64,000 nt of DNA from the NCBI GenBank assembly GCA_029202385.1, contig CP119314.1:436501-500500 (forward strand). The letters run 5' to 3'. The notes beneath the pieces are model-generated. The model saw nothing but the letters and a program-made list of their open reading frames with translations. It did no database searches and was not told where the DNA came from. Position 1 is the stretch's first letter; the number at the start of each line of letters is the position of its first letter. This DNA comes from Candidatus Sphingomonas phytovorans. Lineage in GTDB: Bacteria > Pseudomonadota > Alphaproteobacteria > Sphingomonadales > Sphingomonadaceae. Below are positions 31,469 through 39,346 of this stretch, piece after piece. The position numbers were made by a program, and so were the translations under genes.

Positions 31469-31785
31469 TGGCCGCTGCGAAGATCAAGAAGGGTGACCGC
31501 GTCATCGTCCTGTCCGGCAAGGACAAGGGCAAGACCGGTGAAGTTACCCAGGCCCTGCCCAAGGACGGCAAGGTCATCGTGTCGGGCGTGAACATCGCGA
31601 TCCGTCACACCAAGCCGAGCCAGGGCGACCCGCAGGGTGGCCTGAAGCGCGCCGAAGCACCGCTGCACGTTTCGAAGGTCGCTCACGTGACCGCCGACGG
31701 CAAGCCGACGCGCGTTCGCTTTGAAACGAAGGACGGCAAGAAGGTCCGCGTGGCCGTGAAGTCCGGGGAGACGATCAGTGGCTGA
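31468..31785 (+). CDS. rplX: 50S ribosomal protein L24
   Basis: 105 residues with a KOW motif ([20 protein letters not shown], about 5-24). The ATG on the rplN stop (TAATG) is the start; the open frame extends upstream in rplN out of homology. Its end overlaps rplE by 8 nt. Confidence 0.97.
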   Translation: MAAAKIKKGDRVIVLSGKDKGKTGEVTQALPKDGKVIVSGVNIAIRHTKPSQGDPQGGLKRAEAPLHVSKVAHVTADGKPTRVRFETKDGKKVRVAVKSGETISG

Positions 31786-32374
31786 TGCAAATCAGAAGGC
31801 GGCTCACAAGCCGCGGATGAAGGCGATCTATGACGATCGCATCATCAAGGCGATGACCGAGAAGTTCGGTTACAAGAACGTGATGGAGGTCCCGCGCCTC
31901 GACAAGATCGTCCTGAACATGGGCGTTGGCGAAGCGACGCAGGACAAGAAGAAGGTCGAGCAGGCCGCCGGTGAGATGGAACTGATCGCTGGTCAGAAGC
32001 CAGTCGTCACCAAGGCGAAGAAGTCGATCGCGCAGTTCAAGCTGCGTGAAGGCATGCCGATCGGCGTGAAGGTCACTCTTCGCCGCGAGCGCATGTACGA
32101 GTTCCTCGACCGCTTCATCACGATCGCGCTGCCGCGCGTTCGCGATTTCCGCGGGCTGAACCCGAAGAGCTTCGATGGTCGCGGCAATTATGCCTGCGGT
32201 CTGAAGGAGCAGCTGATCTTCCCGGAAATCAGCTACGACAAGGTCGACAAGATCCGCGGCATGGACGTGATCGTGACGACCACGGCGAAGACCGACGACG
32301 AGGCACGCGAGCTGCTCCGCCTGTTCGGCTTCCCGTTCCCGATCGAAGCTGACGAAGAAAAGAAGGCAGCGTAA
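31778..32374 (+). CDS. rplE: 50S ribosomal protein L5
   Basis: 198 residues, binding 5S r[23 protein letters not shown] and [20 protein letters not shown] are standard; both ends are slightly longer than the 179-residue E. coli protein. Translation starts at GTG inside the rplX end. Confidence 0.97.
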   Translation: MADANQKAAHKPRMKAIYDDRIIKAMTEKFGYKNVMEVPRLDKIVLNMGVGEATQDKKKVEQAAGEMELIAGQKPVVTKAKKSIAQFKLREGMPIGVKVTLRRERMYEFLDRFITIALPRVRDFRGLNPKSFDGRGNYACGLKEQLIFPEISYDKVDKIRGMDVIVTTTAKTDDEARELLRLFGFPFPIEADEEKKAA

Positions 32375-32375
32375 G

Positions 32376-32681
32376 ATGGCTAAGAAGAGTTCTGTGAACA
32401 AGAACGAGCGTCGCAAGCTGCTGGTGAAGAAATACGCCGGCGCCTATGCGAAGCTGAAGGCGATCGCGGCGGACAAGTCGCTCGACGACGGCGATCGTCT
32501 GATCGCTCGCCTGAAGATGGCCGAGATTCCCCGCAACGGGAACCCGACGCGCATCCGCAACCGGTGCGAGACGACGGGTCGTCCCCGCGCTTATTACCGC
32601 AAGTTCCGCCTCTGCCGTATTCAGCTGCGCGATTTGGCCAACAAGGGCCTGATCCCGGGCGTTACGAAGTCGAGCTGGTAA
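32376..32681 (+). CDS. rpsN: 30S ribosomal protein S14
   Basis: 101 residues, the long zinc-free form: no CxxC pairs, and the C-terminal [20 protein letters not shown] and [11 protein letters not shown] are standard. One base after rplE. Confidence 0.97.
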   Translation: MAKKSSVNKNERRKLLVKKYAGAYAKLKAIAADKSLDDGDRLIARLKMAEIPRNGNPTRIRNRCETTGRPRAYYRKFRLCRIQLRDLANKGLIPGVTKSSW

Positions 32682-32691
32682 GGATCACGAG

Positions 32692-33087
32692 ATGGCATTG
32701 ACCGATCCCCTGGGTGATATGCTCACCCGCATCCGCAACGGCCAGCGCGCGCGGAAGGACTCTGTCCTGTCGCCCGCGTCGAAGCTGCGGGCCCGTGTGC
32801 TCGACGTGCTTCAGCGCGAAGGCTATATCCGCGGCTACAGCGAAGAAGAGATGGGGCCTGCCAAGGGCATCCGTATCGAGCTGAAATATTTCGAGGGCCA
32901 GCCTGCGATCAAGCATGTCGCGCGCGTCTCGAAGCCTGGTCGCCGCGTCTATTCGGGCGCAACTGAGCTGCCCCGCGTCATGAACGGCCTGGGCATCACG
33001 ATCGTCTCGACGCCTCGCGGCGTTCTGTCCGACGCGGAAGCGCGCGAGCAGAATGTCGGTGGCGAAGTGCTGGCGGAGGTATTCTGA
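32692..33087 (+). CDS. rpsH: 30S ribosomal protein S8
   Basis: 131 residues; central 16S rRNA binder and, in E. coli, the translational repressor of spc. [20 protein letters not shown] and [19 protein letters not shown] are diagnostic. 10 nt after rpsN; its stop overlaps the rplF start. Confidence 0.97.
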   Translation: MALTDPLGDMLTRIRNGQRARKDSVLSPASKLRARVLDVLQREGYIRGYSEEEMGPAKGIRIELKYFEGQPAIKHVARVSKPGRRVYSGATELPRVMNGLGITIVSTPRGVLSDAEAREQNVGGEVLAEVF

Positions 33088-33620
33088 TGAGCCGCATCGG
33101 TAAAAAGCCGGTCGCGATCCCGAGCGGCGTGACCGCGACGATCGACGGCGGGCAGCTGAGCGTGAAGGGCCCCAAGGGAACCCTCGCCATGCCGCTCCGC
33201 GACGAGATCAGCTATGTCCTTGAGGACGACGGCATCTCGGTGAACCCGGCGAACGAGACCAAGCGCGCCCGTGCCTTCTGGGGCATGCAGCGTACCCTGG
33301 TGCAGAACCTGGTCACCGGCGTGTCGGACGGCTTCACCAAGAAGCTGCTGATCAACGGTGTCGGCTATCGTGCTGACGCCAAGGGCCGGGTGCTGAACCT
33401 GAAGCTCGGCTACAGCCACGACGTCAACATCGATGTGCCTGAGGGTCTCGAGGTGAAGACGCCGGACAACACGACCGTCGAGATTTCGGGGTCGGACAAG
33501 CAGAAGGTCGGTCAGCTGGCCGCGGAGATTCGTCGTTGGCGCAAGCCCGAGCCGTACAAGGGCAAGGGCATCAAGTACGACGGTGAGTTCATCTTCCGCA
33601 AGGAAGGGAAAAAGAAGTAA
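33087..33620 (+). CDS. rplF: 50S ribosomal protein L6
   Basis: 177 residues in two similar domains. [20 protein letters not shown] and the C-terminal [17 protein letters not shown] motif ([17 protein letters not shown]) are present. One-base overlap with rpsH and rplR. Confidence 0.97.
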   Translation: MSRIGKKPVAIPSGVTATIDGGQLSVKGPKGTLAMPLRDEISYVLEDDGISVNPANETKRARAFWGMQRTLVQNLVTGVSDGFTKKLLINGVGYRADAKGRVLNLKLGYSHDVNIDVPEGLEVKTPDNTTVEISGSDKQKVGQLAAEIRRWRKPEPYKGKGIKYDGEFIFRKEGKKK

Positions 33621-33979
33621 TGAGCACCAAAGGTCTCTCCCTTTTTGCGAAGCGCCGTCTTCGCAACCGTACCGCGCTCCGCGGTCGTGCTGCTGGCCGT
33701 CCGCGGCTGTCGGTGCACCGTTCGGGCAAGCACATCTATGCTCAGGTGATCGACGACGCCCAGGGCAAGACGGTCGCTGCCGCCTCCACGTTGGAGAAGG
33801 ACGTGCGTGGCACGTCCGGCGCGAACATCGATGCAGCCGTCCTGGTCGGCAAGCGCGTCGCCGAAGCGGCGAAGCAGGCGGGCGTCACCAAGGTCGTGTT
33901 CGATCGCGGTGGCTTCCTGTTCCACGGTCGCGTGAAGGCGCTGGCGGAAGCCGCGCGTGAAGCCGGATTGGAGTTCTAA
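33620..33979 (+). CDS. rplR: 50S ribosomal protein L18
   Basis: 119 residues, 5S rRNA binder. [24 protein letters not shown] N-terminus ([19 protein letters not shown]) and [20 protein letters not shown] are standard. One base shared with rplF. Confidence 0.97.
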   Translation: MSTKGLSLFAKRRLRNRTALRGRAAGRPRLSVHRSGKHIYAQVIDDAQGKTVAAASTLEKDVRGTSGANIDAAVLVGKRVAEAAKQAGVTKVVFDRGGFLFHGRVKALAEAAREAGLEF

Positions 33980-33981
33980 GA

Positions 33982-34707
33982 ATGGCCGACGAAATCAACC
34001 CGACGGACGTCGTCGCTGGTGCCGAGGGCGCTCCGCAGGACGCGCCGCAGGGCCGTGGCCCGCGTGGCGGCCGTGGTCGTGGCGGCCCCGGTGGCGGTGG
34101 CCAGAACCGTGGCGGCCGTGACGGCAACCGTGGTCGTCGCGACGATCGTCGCGGTGGCCCGGGCAGCGACGATGGCGGCGAAGAGCTGATCGAGAAGCTG
34201 GTCCACATCAACCGCGTCTCGAAGACGGTAAAGGGCGGCAAGCGCTTCGGCTTCGCGGCGCTCGTCGTCGTCGGCGACGGCAAGGGCCGGGTCGGCTTCG
34301 GTCATGGCAAGGCGCGCGAAGTGCCGGAAGCCATTTCCAAGGCGACGGCTGCTGCCAAGAAGGCGATGGTCCGCGTTCCGCTCCGTGAGGGTCGCACGCT
34401 GCATCATGACGGCAAGGGCCATTTCGGCGCCGGCCTCGTGACTGTCCGTTCGGCGCCGCAGGGCACCGGCATCATTGCAGGCGGTCCGATGCGCGCTGTG
34501 TTCGAGAGCCTCGGCGTGGCCGATGTGGTGACCAAGTCGGTCGGCACATCGAACCCCTACAACATGATCCGTGCGACCTTCGAGGCGCTGACCACCCAGG
34601 TCAGCCCGAAGTCGGTCGCGCAGCGTCGCGGCAAGAAGATCGCCGACCTGCTCGGCCGTGGTGGCTCGCAGGCCGCCGAGGCCGAAGCCGCAGCGATCGC
34701 GGAGTAA
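33982..34707 (+). CDS. rpsE: 30S ribosomal protein S5 with an RG-rich N-terminal extension
   Basis: 241 residues against 167 in E. coli. The S5 core (about 66-230) is normal: [33 protein letters not shown] and [13 protein letters not shown]. The first about 65 residues are an extension of Gly, Arg and Asp repeats ([16 protein letters not shown], then [10 protein letters not shown]), predicted disordered. Such tails are seen in sphingomonads and may bind RNA, which is inference. No better internal start exists before the core. Two bases after rplR. Confidence 0.96.
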   Translation: MADEINPTDVVAGAEGAPQDAPQGRGPRGGRGRGGPGGGGQNRGGRDGNRGRRDDRRGGPGSDDGGEELIEKLVHINRVSKTVKGGKRFGFAALVVVGDGKGRVGFGHGKAREVPEAISKATAAAKKAMVRVPLREGRTLHHDGKGHFGAGLVTVRSAPQGTGIIAGGPMRAVFESLGVADVVTKSVGTSNPYNMIRATFEALTTQVSPKSVAQRRGKKIADLLGRGGSQAAEAEAAAIAE

Positions 34708-34712
34708 GACAG

Positions 34713-34913
34713 ATGGCGAAGAAGAAAGAAGCCGCCGGCGGCACGATCAAGGTGACCCAGACGGGCTCGCCGATCCGCCGCGAGAAGGATCAGCGCGCGA
34801 CGCTGATCGGTCTCGGCCTCAACAAGATGCACAAGACGCGCGAGTTGCAGGACAGCCCCGAAGTTCGGGGCATGATTCGCAAGGTCGCACACATGGTATC
34901 GGTCGAGGGTTGA
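34713..34913 (+). CDS. rpmD: 50S ribosomal protein L30
   Basis: 66 residues; [20 protein letters not shown] and [11 protein letters not shown] are standard. 5 nt after rpsE. A large terminator-like hairpin follows. Confidence 0.95.
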   Translation: MAKKKEAAGGTIKVTQTGSPIRREKDQRATLIGLGLNKMHKTRELQDSPEVRGMIRKVAHMVSVEG

Positions 34914-34923
34914 CCTGAACGAT

Positions 34924-34941
34924 CCTCCCCGTAAGGGGAGG
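34924..34941. repeat. C-rich palindrome after rpmD
   Basis: CCTCCCC/GGGGAGG stem with a GTAA loop, the same core as the terminator at 5648-5667. Probably a copy of a dispersed intergenic palindrome, placed just before the large hairpin at 34943. Confidence 0.5.
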
Positions 34942-34942
34942 G

Positions 34943-34997
34943 TGAGGGGCGGGACGGCTCGAACGCAGGTTCGGGTGTCCCGCCCTCAGCCTTTTTT
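34943..34997 (+). terminator. strong intrinsic terminator or attenuator between rpmD and rplO
   Basis: Twelve base pairs join 34943-34955 to 34977-34988 with a single bulged G, capped by a second 6-bp stem (34958-34963 with 34970-34975) and followed after three bases by six T (34992-34997). It lies within the spc gene row, 34 nt before the rplO start, so it should cut transcription of rplO unless antitermination or partial read-through occurs. Confidence 0.8.
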
Positions 34998-35031
34998 ATC
35001 AGCGCGACAAAAGCGAAAGCGAGTGCACGAC

Positions 35032-35574
35032 ATGAAACTGAACGAACTCCGCGACAATGATGGTGCCCGCAAGTCCCGCATGCGGGTCGGCCGTGGTATC
35101 GGTTCCGGCAAGGGCAAGACCGGCGGCCGCGGCATCAAGGGCCAGAAGAGCCGTGAGGGCGTGTCCATCGCCGGCTTCGAAGGCGGCCAGATGCCGCTCC
35201 ACATGCGTCTGCCGAAGCGCGGCTTCAACAACATCTTCGCCAAGGATTATGCCGAGGTGAACCTGGGCGCGATCCAGAAGGCGGTCGACGCTGGCAAGAT
35301 CGAGGCCGGTGCGTCGCTCGATCACGACGTGCTGAAGGCTGCTGGCCTGGCGCGCGGCGGCAAGGATGGCGTCCGCCTGCTCGGTAAGGGCGAATTCAGT
35401 GCAAAGCTCAACTTCACGGTTGCCGGCGCGTCGAAGGGCGCGATCGAAGCGGTCGAGAAGGCTGGCGGCAAGGTCGACGTGATCGTCGTCGTGCCGGCTG
35501 CCGAGAAGGCCAAGGCGAAGAAGGGCGTTGCCCGTCTCGAGCGCATCGCGCACAAGGCGTCGTTCAAGGCGTAA
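35032..35574 (+). CDS. rplO: 50S ribosomal protein L15
   Basis: 180 residues; late assembly protein. [20 protein letters not shown] and the glycine-rich [20 protein letters not shown] are diagnostic, with [18 protein letters not shown] behind. The C-terminal about 25 residues are a longer basic tail. Starts 119 nt after rpmD beyond a terminator-like hairpin and is followed by another terminator, so it may be expressed at its own level. GCGAAAGCGAG upstream is a weak ribosome binding site. Confidence 0.97.
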   Translation: MKLNELRDNDGARKSRMRVGRGIGSGKGKTGGRGIKGQKSREGVSIAGFEGGQMPLHMRLPKRGFNNIFAKDYAEVNLGAIQKAVDAGKIEAGASLDHDVLKAAGLARGGKDGVRLLGKGEFSAKLNFTVAGASKGAIEAVEKAGGKVDVIVVVPAAEKAKAKKGVARLERIAHKASFKA

Positions 35575-35577
35575 CTG

Positions 35578-35618
35578 GTTGCGGGTCCGGCGAAAGCCGG
35601 ACGCCGCAACGGCTTTTT
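35578..35618 (+). terminator. intrinsic terminator after rplO
   Basis: 14-bp stem: GTTGCGG (35578-35584) and GTCCGGC (35585-35591) pair with GCCGGAC (35596-35602) and CCGCAAC (35604-35610) across a GAAA loop with one bulge, then GGC and five T. A textbook rho-independent terminator four bases after the rplO stop, separating rplO from secY. Confidence 0.85.
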
Positions 35619-35663
35619 CGGGCCTGTTCCGCGCTTCGTCGTGGACCAAGTCGTCAAAGACCT

Positions 35664-35691
35664 TAGACAAGCCCGATCGGGCCCCTATATG
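35664..35691 (+). promoter_or_regulatory. candidate secY promoter
   Basis: TAGACA (35664-35669), 16-nt spacer, TATATG (35686-35691), lying between the rplO terminator and secY. It fits the need for separate secY-adk transcription. Transcripts would begin just before or within the hairpin at 35693. Confidence 0.5.
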
Positions 35692-35692
35692 A

Positions 35693-35726
35693 GCGGCGGG
35701 GCGGTCAAACGTTTCCCGCCGCTTTT
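35693..35726 (+). terminator. attenuator-like hairpin in the secY leader
   Basis: Perfect 8-bp stem GCGGCGGG/CCCGCCGC with a 14-nt loop and a following TTTTGTTT. It sits directly after the candidate secY promoter and 36 nt before the ATG, a position expected of an attenuator. Confidence 0.5.
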
Positions 35727-35761
35727 GTTTCCCCCGATGTTTTTTTGGGACGATCACATTT

Positions 35762-37126
35762 ATGGCATCCGCAGCCGACTCGATGGCCTCCGGCATCAGC
35801 CTGTCGAAGTTTTCCCAGGCGACTGACCTCAAGAAGCGCCTGTGGTTCACGATCGGCGCGCTGATCGTTTTCCGCATGCTCAGCTATGTGCCGCTGCCGG
35901 GTATCGATCCGACCGTGCTGGCGCAGCTTTCGCAGCATACGTCGGGCGGCGTGCTTGATTTCTTCAATGCCTTTTCGGGCGGCTCGCTGAGCCGGATGAG
36001 CCTGATCGCGCTCGGCGTGATGCCCTACATTACCGCCTCGATCGTCGTGCAGCTCGCGACCTCGCTGTCGCCGACGCTTGCCGCGATCAAGAAGGAAGGG
36101 GAGAGCGGGCGCAAGCGGCTCAACCAATATACCCGCTACGGCACGGTCGGTCTCACCGCCGTACAGGGCTATTTCATCGCCGTCGGCCTAGAGGCTCTGG
36201 GGGCCAGCAATGGCCTGCAGGCGGTGATCGAGCCGGGCATGCTGTTCCGTGTCGGCGCGGTGATCAGCCTCGTCGGCGGCACCATGTTCCTGATGTGGGT
36301 CGGCGAGCAGATCACAAGCCGCGGCATCGGCAACGGCATGTCGCTCATCATCATGGCCGGCATTGTCGCCAGCCTGCCGCGGACGCTCTACAACCTGTTC
36401 GAGGGCGGCCGTTCCGGCTCGCTCGATCCAGTGCGCTTCATCGGCATCGTCGTCGCGGTGATCCTGCTCGTACTCTTCATCTGCTTCATGGAGCGCGCTC
36501 AGCGCCGAATCCTGATCCAGTATCCGAAGCGACAGACCCAGCGCGGCATGCAGGCCGATCGCAGCCATCTGCCGCTGAAGCTCAACACCGCGGGCGTGAT
36601 CCCGCCGATCTTCGCCTCGTCGCTGCTGCTGATGCCGCTGACCATCACCCAGTTCGCCGGTAATCGCGTTGCTGGCGAGAGCAGGTGGGGCGATTTCATC
36701 ATCAGCCTCAACCAGTATCTCCAGCATGGTTCGCCGGTGTACATGGCGCTCTACGGTGCCGGCATCATCTTCTTCTCGTTCTTCTACACCGCTGTGGTGT
36801 TCAATCCCGAGGAGACTGCCGACAATCTGAAGCGCTATGGCGGCTTCATCCCGGGCATTCGCCCCGGCAAGAACACCGAGAATTATTTCGATTATGTGCT
36901 GACGCGCATCACCGTGATCGGTGCCGCCTACCTGACGATCATCTGCCTGCTGCCGGAATATCTGGTATCGGCGCTGAGCATCCCGTTCTATCTCGGCGGC
37001 ACCAGCTTGCTGATCGTCGTCAATGTTACGATGGACACGGTGACTCAGATCCAGAGCCACTTGCTGGCGCATCAATATGGCGATCTGATCAAGAAGGCCA
37101 AGTTGAAGGGTGGCCGTCTCCGTTGA
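35762..37126 (+). CDS. secY: protein translocase subunit SecY
   Basis: 454-residue channel subunit of the Sec translocon with ten predicted membrane helices. SLSRMSLIALGVMPYITASI forms the plug/TM2 region, GIGNGMSLIIMAGI and the cytoplasmic loop GGFIPGIRPGKNTENYF with conserved Arg (C5 loop) are intact. It lies downstream of a terminator and a candidate own promoter, and is followed by adk after 31 nt. Confidence 0.97.
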   Translation: MASAADSMASGISLSKFSQATDLKKRLWFTIGALIVFRMLSYVPLPGIDPTVLAQLSQHTSGGVLDFFNAFSGGSLSRMSLIALGVMPYITASIVVQLATSLSPTLAAIKKEGESGRKRLNQYTRYGTVGLTAVQGYFIAVGLEALGASNGLQAVIEPGMLFRVGAVISLVGGTMFLMWVGEQITSRGIGNGMSLIIMAGIVASLPRTLYNLFEGGRSGSLDPVRFIGIVVAVILLVLFICFMERAQRRILIQYPKRQTQRGMQADRSHLPLKLNTAGVIPPIFASSLLLMPLTITQFAGNRVAGESRWGDFIISLNQYLQHGSPVYMALYGAGIIFFSFFYTAVVFNPEETADNLKRYGGFIPGIRPGKNTENYFDYVLTRITVIGAAYLTIICLLPEYLVSALSIPFYLGGTSLLIVVNVTMDTVTQIQSHLLAHQYGDLIKKAKLKGGRLR

Positions 37127-37157
37127 GAGCGACGACACCGATGGGAGGGGAACAGCC

Positions 37158-37808
37158 TTGAATATCATTCTCCTGGGTCCGCCGGGAGCGGGCAAGGGTA
37201 CCCAGGCGAGCCGCTTGATGGCTGACCGGGGGATGGTCCAGCTTTCGACTGGCGACATGCTGCGCGCAGCCGTGAAATCCGGCAGCCCGGTTGGCCTGAA
37301 GGCCAAATCGGTGATGGAGGCGGGTGAACTCGTCTCCGACGAGATCGTCTCGGGTATCATCGGCGAACGGCTGGATATGCCGGACACCGCCAATGGCGTG
37401 ATCTTCGACGGCTATCCTCGTACCGCGGCCCAGGCTGAACAGCTCGATGAATTGCTCGAGGCCCGCGGCCGCATGCTCGACCACGTGATCGAGCTGAGCG
37501 TTGACGAGGATGCGCTCGTCGACCGCATCGTTGGCCGCTACACCTGCGCCAAATGCGGCGAGGGCTATCACGATCATTACAAGCAACCGAAGGTTGCGGG
37601 TGTATGTGACGTGTGCGGCTCGACCGAGTTCAAGCGCCGCCCCGACGACAATGCGGAGACCGTGCGGACCCGTATGGTCGAATATCGCGCCAAGACTGCG
37701 CCGATCCTGCCGATCTACGAAGCGCGCGGACTCGTGGCGCGAGTCGATGGCATGGCGGATATCGACCAGGTGACCCAGGCGATCGAAGCGATCCTCGACG
37801 GCAAGTAA
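37158..37808 (+). CDS. adk: adenylate kinase
   Basis: 216 residues; converts AMP plus ATP to two ADP. The P-loop is GPPGAGKGTQ (about residues 7-16). The LID domain is long and carries four cysteines (CAKC and CDVC, about 130-153), so a structural zinc is likely. Translation starts at TTG with GGAGGGG 7 nt upstream; the nearby ATG at 37141 is out of frame. It ends the secY-adk unit. Confidence 0.95.
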   Translation: MNIILLGPPGAGKGTQASRLMADRGMVQLSTGDMLRAAVKSGSPVGLKAKSVMEAGELVSDEIVSGIIGERLDMPDTANGVIFDGYPRTAAQAEQLDELLEARGRMLDHVIELSVDEDALVDRIVGRYTCAKCGEGYHDHYKQPKVAGVCDVCGSTEFKRRPDDNAETVRTRMVEYRAKTAPILPIYEARGLVARVDGMADIDQVTQAIEAILDGK

Positions 37809-37874
37809 CCCGCTTCGCTTGCCGTTCGGCGCGCAACGCATATGATGTGCGCGGGTCACCGGGGGAGGGCGTCG

Positions 37875-38432
37875 ATGAAGTCTGTCGGTCTTTTGGGGGC
37901 TGTCATAGCCTGTGCGCTTGCCACCCCGGCTGCCGCCGAGGTCGTCTCCGCCACGCCTTCGACGATGGAGATCAGCCAGGTCGTCACCGTCGACGCGCCG
38001 ATCGCGCGCGTCTGGGATACGCTGCGCTCGCCGCAGCGCTGGTGGAGCAAGGAGCACACCTACACTGACGATTCGGCCAACCTCTATATGGACGGCCAGG
38101 CGACAGGTTGTTTCTGCGAGCGGTTTCCGGATCGCCGGGGCAGCGTCGAGCATGCCCGCATCCTCTATATCCAACCGCCGCAGATGATTCGCCTTTCCGG
38201 CGCGCTCGGGCCGCTCCAGGCCGAGGCAGTCATCGGCACGTTGACGTTCAGGCTGACGCCCGAAGGGTCGAATGCGACCCGGCTCACACTCAGCTATGTC
38301 GTCAGCGGCTTCGTTCGGGCAGGGGCGGATACGCTTGCCCCCAAGGTCGACGAGGTGCTGGCGCTTCAGGTGCTGAACCTGAAGTCCGCCGCTGAAGGCC
38401 CATTGCCGCCCGCGCCGACGCCGCAGCGATAA
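37875..38432 (+). CDS. exported SRPBCC (START-like) domain protein
   Basis: 185 residues with a signal peptide (MKSVGLLGAVIACALATPAA, cleavage near AAAE) and a polyketide cyclase/Bet v1-like fold: VVTVDAPIARVWDTLRSPQR WW, split here as VTVDAPIARVWDTLR then WWSKEHTY, and ATRLTLSYVVSGF. Two Cys at about 78-80 (GCFCERF). GGAGGG before the ATG at 37875 fixes the start. Ligand unknown. It lies 66 nt after adk, in the row of non-ribosomal genes before rpsM. Confidence 0.75.
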   Translation: MKSVGLLGAVIACALATPAAAEVVSATPSTMEISQVVTVDAPIARVWDTLRSPQRWWSKEHTYTDDSANLYMDGQATGCFCERFPDRRGSVEHARILYIQPPQMIRLSGALGPLQAEAVIGTLTFRLTPEGSNATRLTLSYVVSGFVRAGADTLAPKVDEVLALQVLNLKSAAEGPLPPAPTPQR

Positions 38433-38455
38433 GCGCCGCGCCGGCTTGTCGGCGC

Positions 38456-38485
38456 TTCATGACAAATTCTTCATGGTGCCTTCAT
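38456..38485 (+). promoter_or_regulatory. TTCAT direct repeats, candidate response-regulator box
   Basis: Three copies of (C)TTCAT start at 38456, 38470 and 38481, spaced 14 and 11 nt, upstream of the two-component genes. OmpR-type regulators bind tandem repeats about one helical turn apart, so this may be an autoregulatory site. No footprint evidence. Confidence 0.35.
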
Positions 38486-38579
38486 CGGACCGCTCGACGG
38501 CGGCCGCTATTCAGAGGGCACGCCCAGCGCGCGGGCAACAGACTTCTTGAATCGGCGTCCGCACTCCCGGGGGCGTCGT

Positions 38580-38609
38580 GGCCGACGGAAGGTTCGCTTT
38601 CCGTCGGCC
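38580..38609 (+). terminator. hairpin before the two-component genes
   Basis: Perfect 11-bp stem GGCCGACGGAA/TTCCGTCGGCC with an 8-nt loop followed by AATTTT. It is 35 nt before the response-regulator start; it may end transcripts from adk/SRPBCC or act as an attenuator. Confidence 0.55.
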
Positions 38610-38644
38610 AATTTTGCTGTAAAGGCAGAAAGGCACCGCCCGGA

Positions 38645-39346
38645 ATGCCGCCGATGACCCGCAAGATCCTGATCGTCGAAGACGACGCCGCGACCGCCGG
38701 CTATCTGGCCAAAGGCTTGGGTGAGGCGGGTTTCGCGGTCGAGACCTGTGGTGACGGCCGTGACGGCCTGTTTCTCGCCAGCGAGGGCATTTTCGATCTC
38801 ATCATCGCCGACCGTATGCTTCCGGGCCTGAACGGCCTGGCGATGATCGGCGCGATCCGCGCCGCCGGCATCCGCACGCCGGCGCTGATCCTGTCGGCCC
38901 TGGCGACGGTCGACGATCGTGTCGACGGCCTGCACGCGGGCGCGGACGACTATCTGGTCAAACCCTTTTCCTTCGCGGAGCTTTCAGCCCGGATCGAGGC
39001 GCTGCTCCGCCGGGCCGATCGCATCGCGGGCGAAACCCAGACGACCCGCCTGGTCGTCGGGGACCTCGAAATCGACCTGCTTGCCCGCACGGTCGCGCGG
39101 GAGGGGCGGCCGATCGCGCTTGGGGCGCGCGAATTCAATCTGCTCGAATTTCTCGCACGCCATGCCGGTCAGGTCGTCACGCGCACGATGATGCTCGAGA
39201 AGATCTGGAACTATCATTTCGATCCCGGATCGAACGTCGTCGACGTCCATATCGGCCGGTTGCGGCGCAAGATCGAGGAAGGCTTTGCCAGCCCGATCCT
39301 CCACACGGTGCGCGGCGCAGGGTACCGGCTCTCGGCTGAGATCTGA
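38645..39346 (+). CDS. OmpR-family response regulator
   Basis: 233 residues. Receiver domain with acidic pocket VEDD (11-14), phosphorylated Asp56 in LIIADRMLP, Ser84 and Lys106 (LVKPF). Winged-helix output domain about 130-233 (LGAREFNLLEFLARHAG, NVVDVHIGRLRRKIE, VRGAGYRL). It resembles CusR/QseB-type regulators. A second ATG three codons later is an equal start candidate. The kinase start overlaps its stop by one base (TGATG). Confidence 0.9.
   Translation: MPPMTRKILIVEDDAATAGYLAKGLGEAGFAVETCGDGRDGLFLASEGIFDLIIADRMLPGLNGLAMIGAIRAAGIRTPALILSALATVDDRVDGLHAGADDYLVKPFSFAELSARIEALLRRADRIAGETQTTRLVVGDLEIDLLARTVAREGRPIALGAREFNLLEFLARHAGQVVTRTMMLEKIWNYHFDPGSNVVDVHIGRLRRKIEEGFASPILHTVRGAGYRLSAEI

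Noticed and set aside
29092..31686. 864-codon minus-strand frame opposite the S10/spc genes
   Set aside because: Same codon-bias artefact; covers eight certain ribosomal genes.
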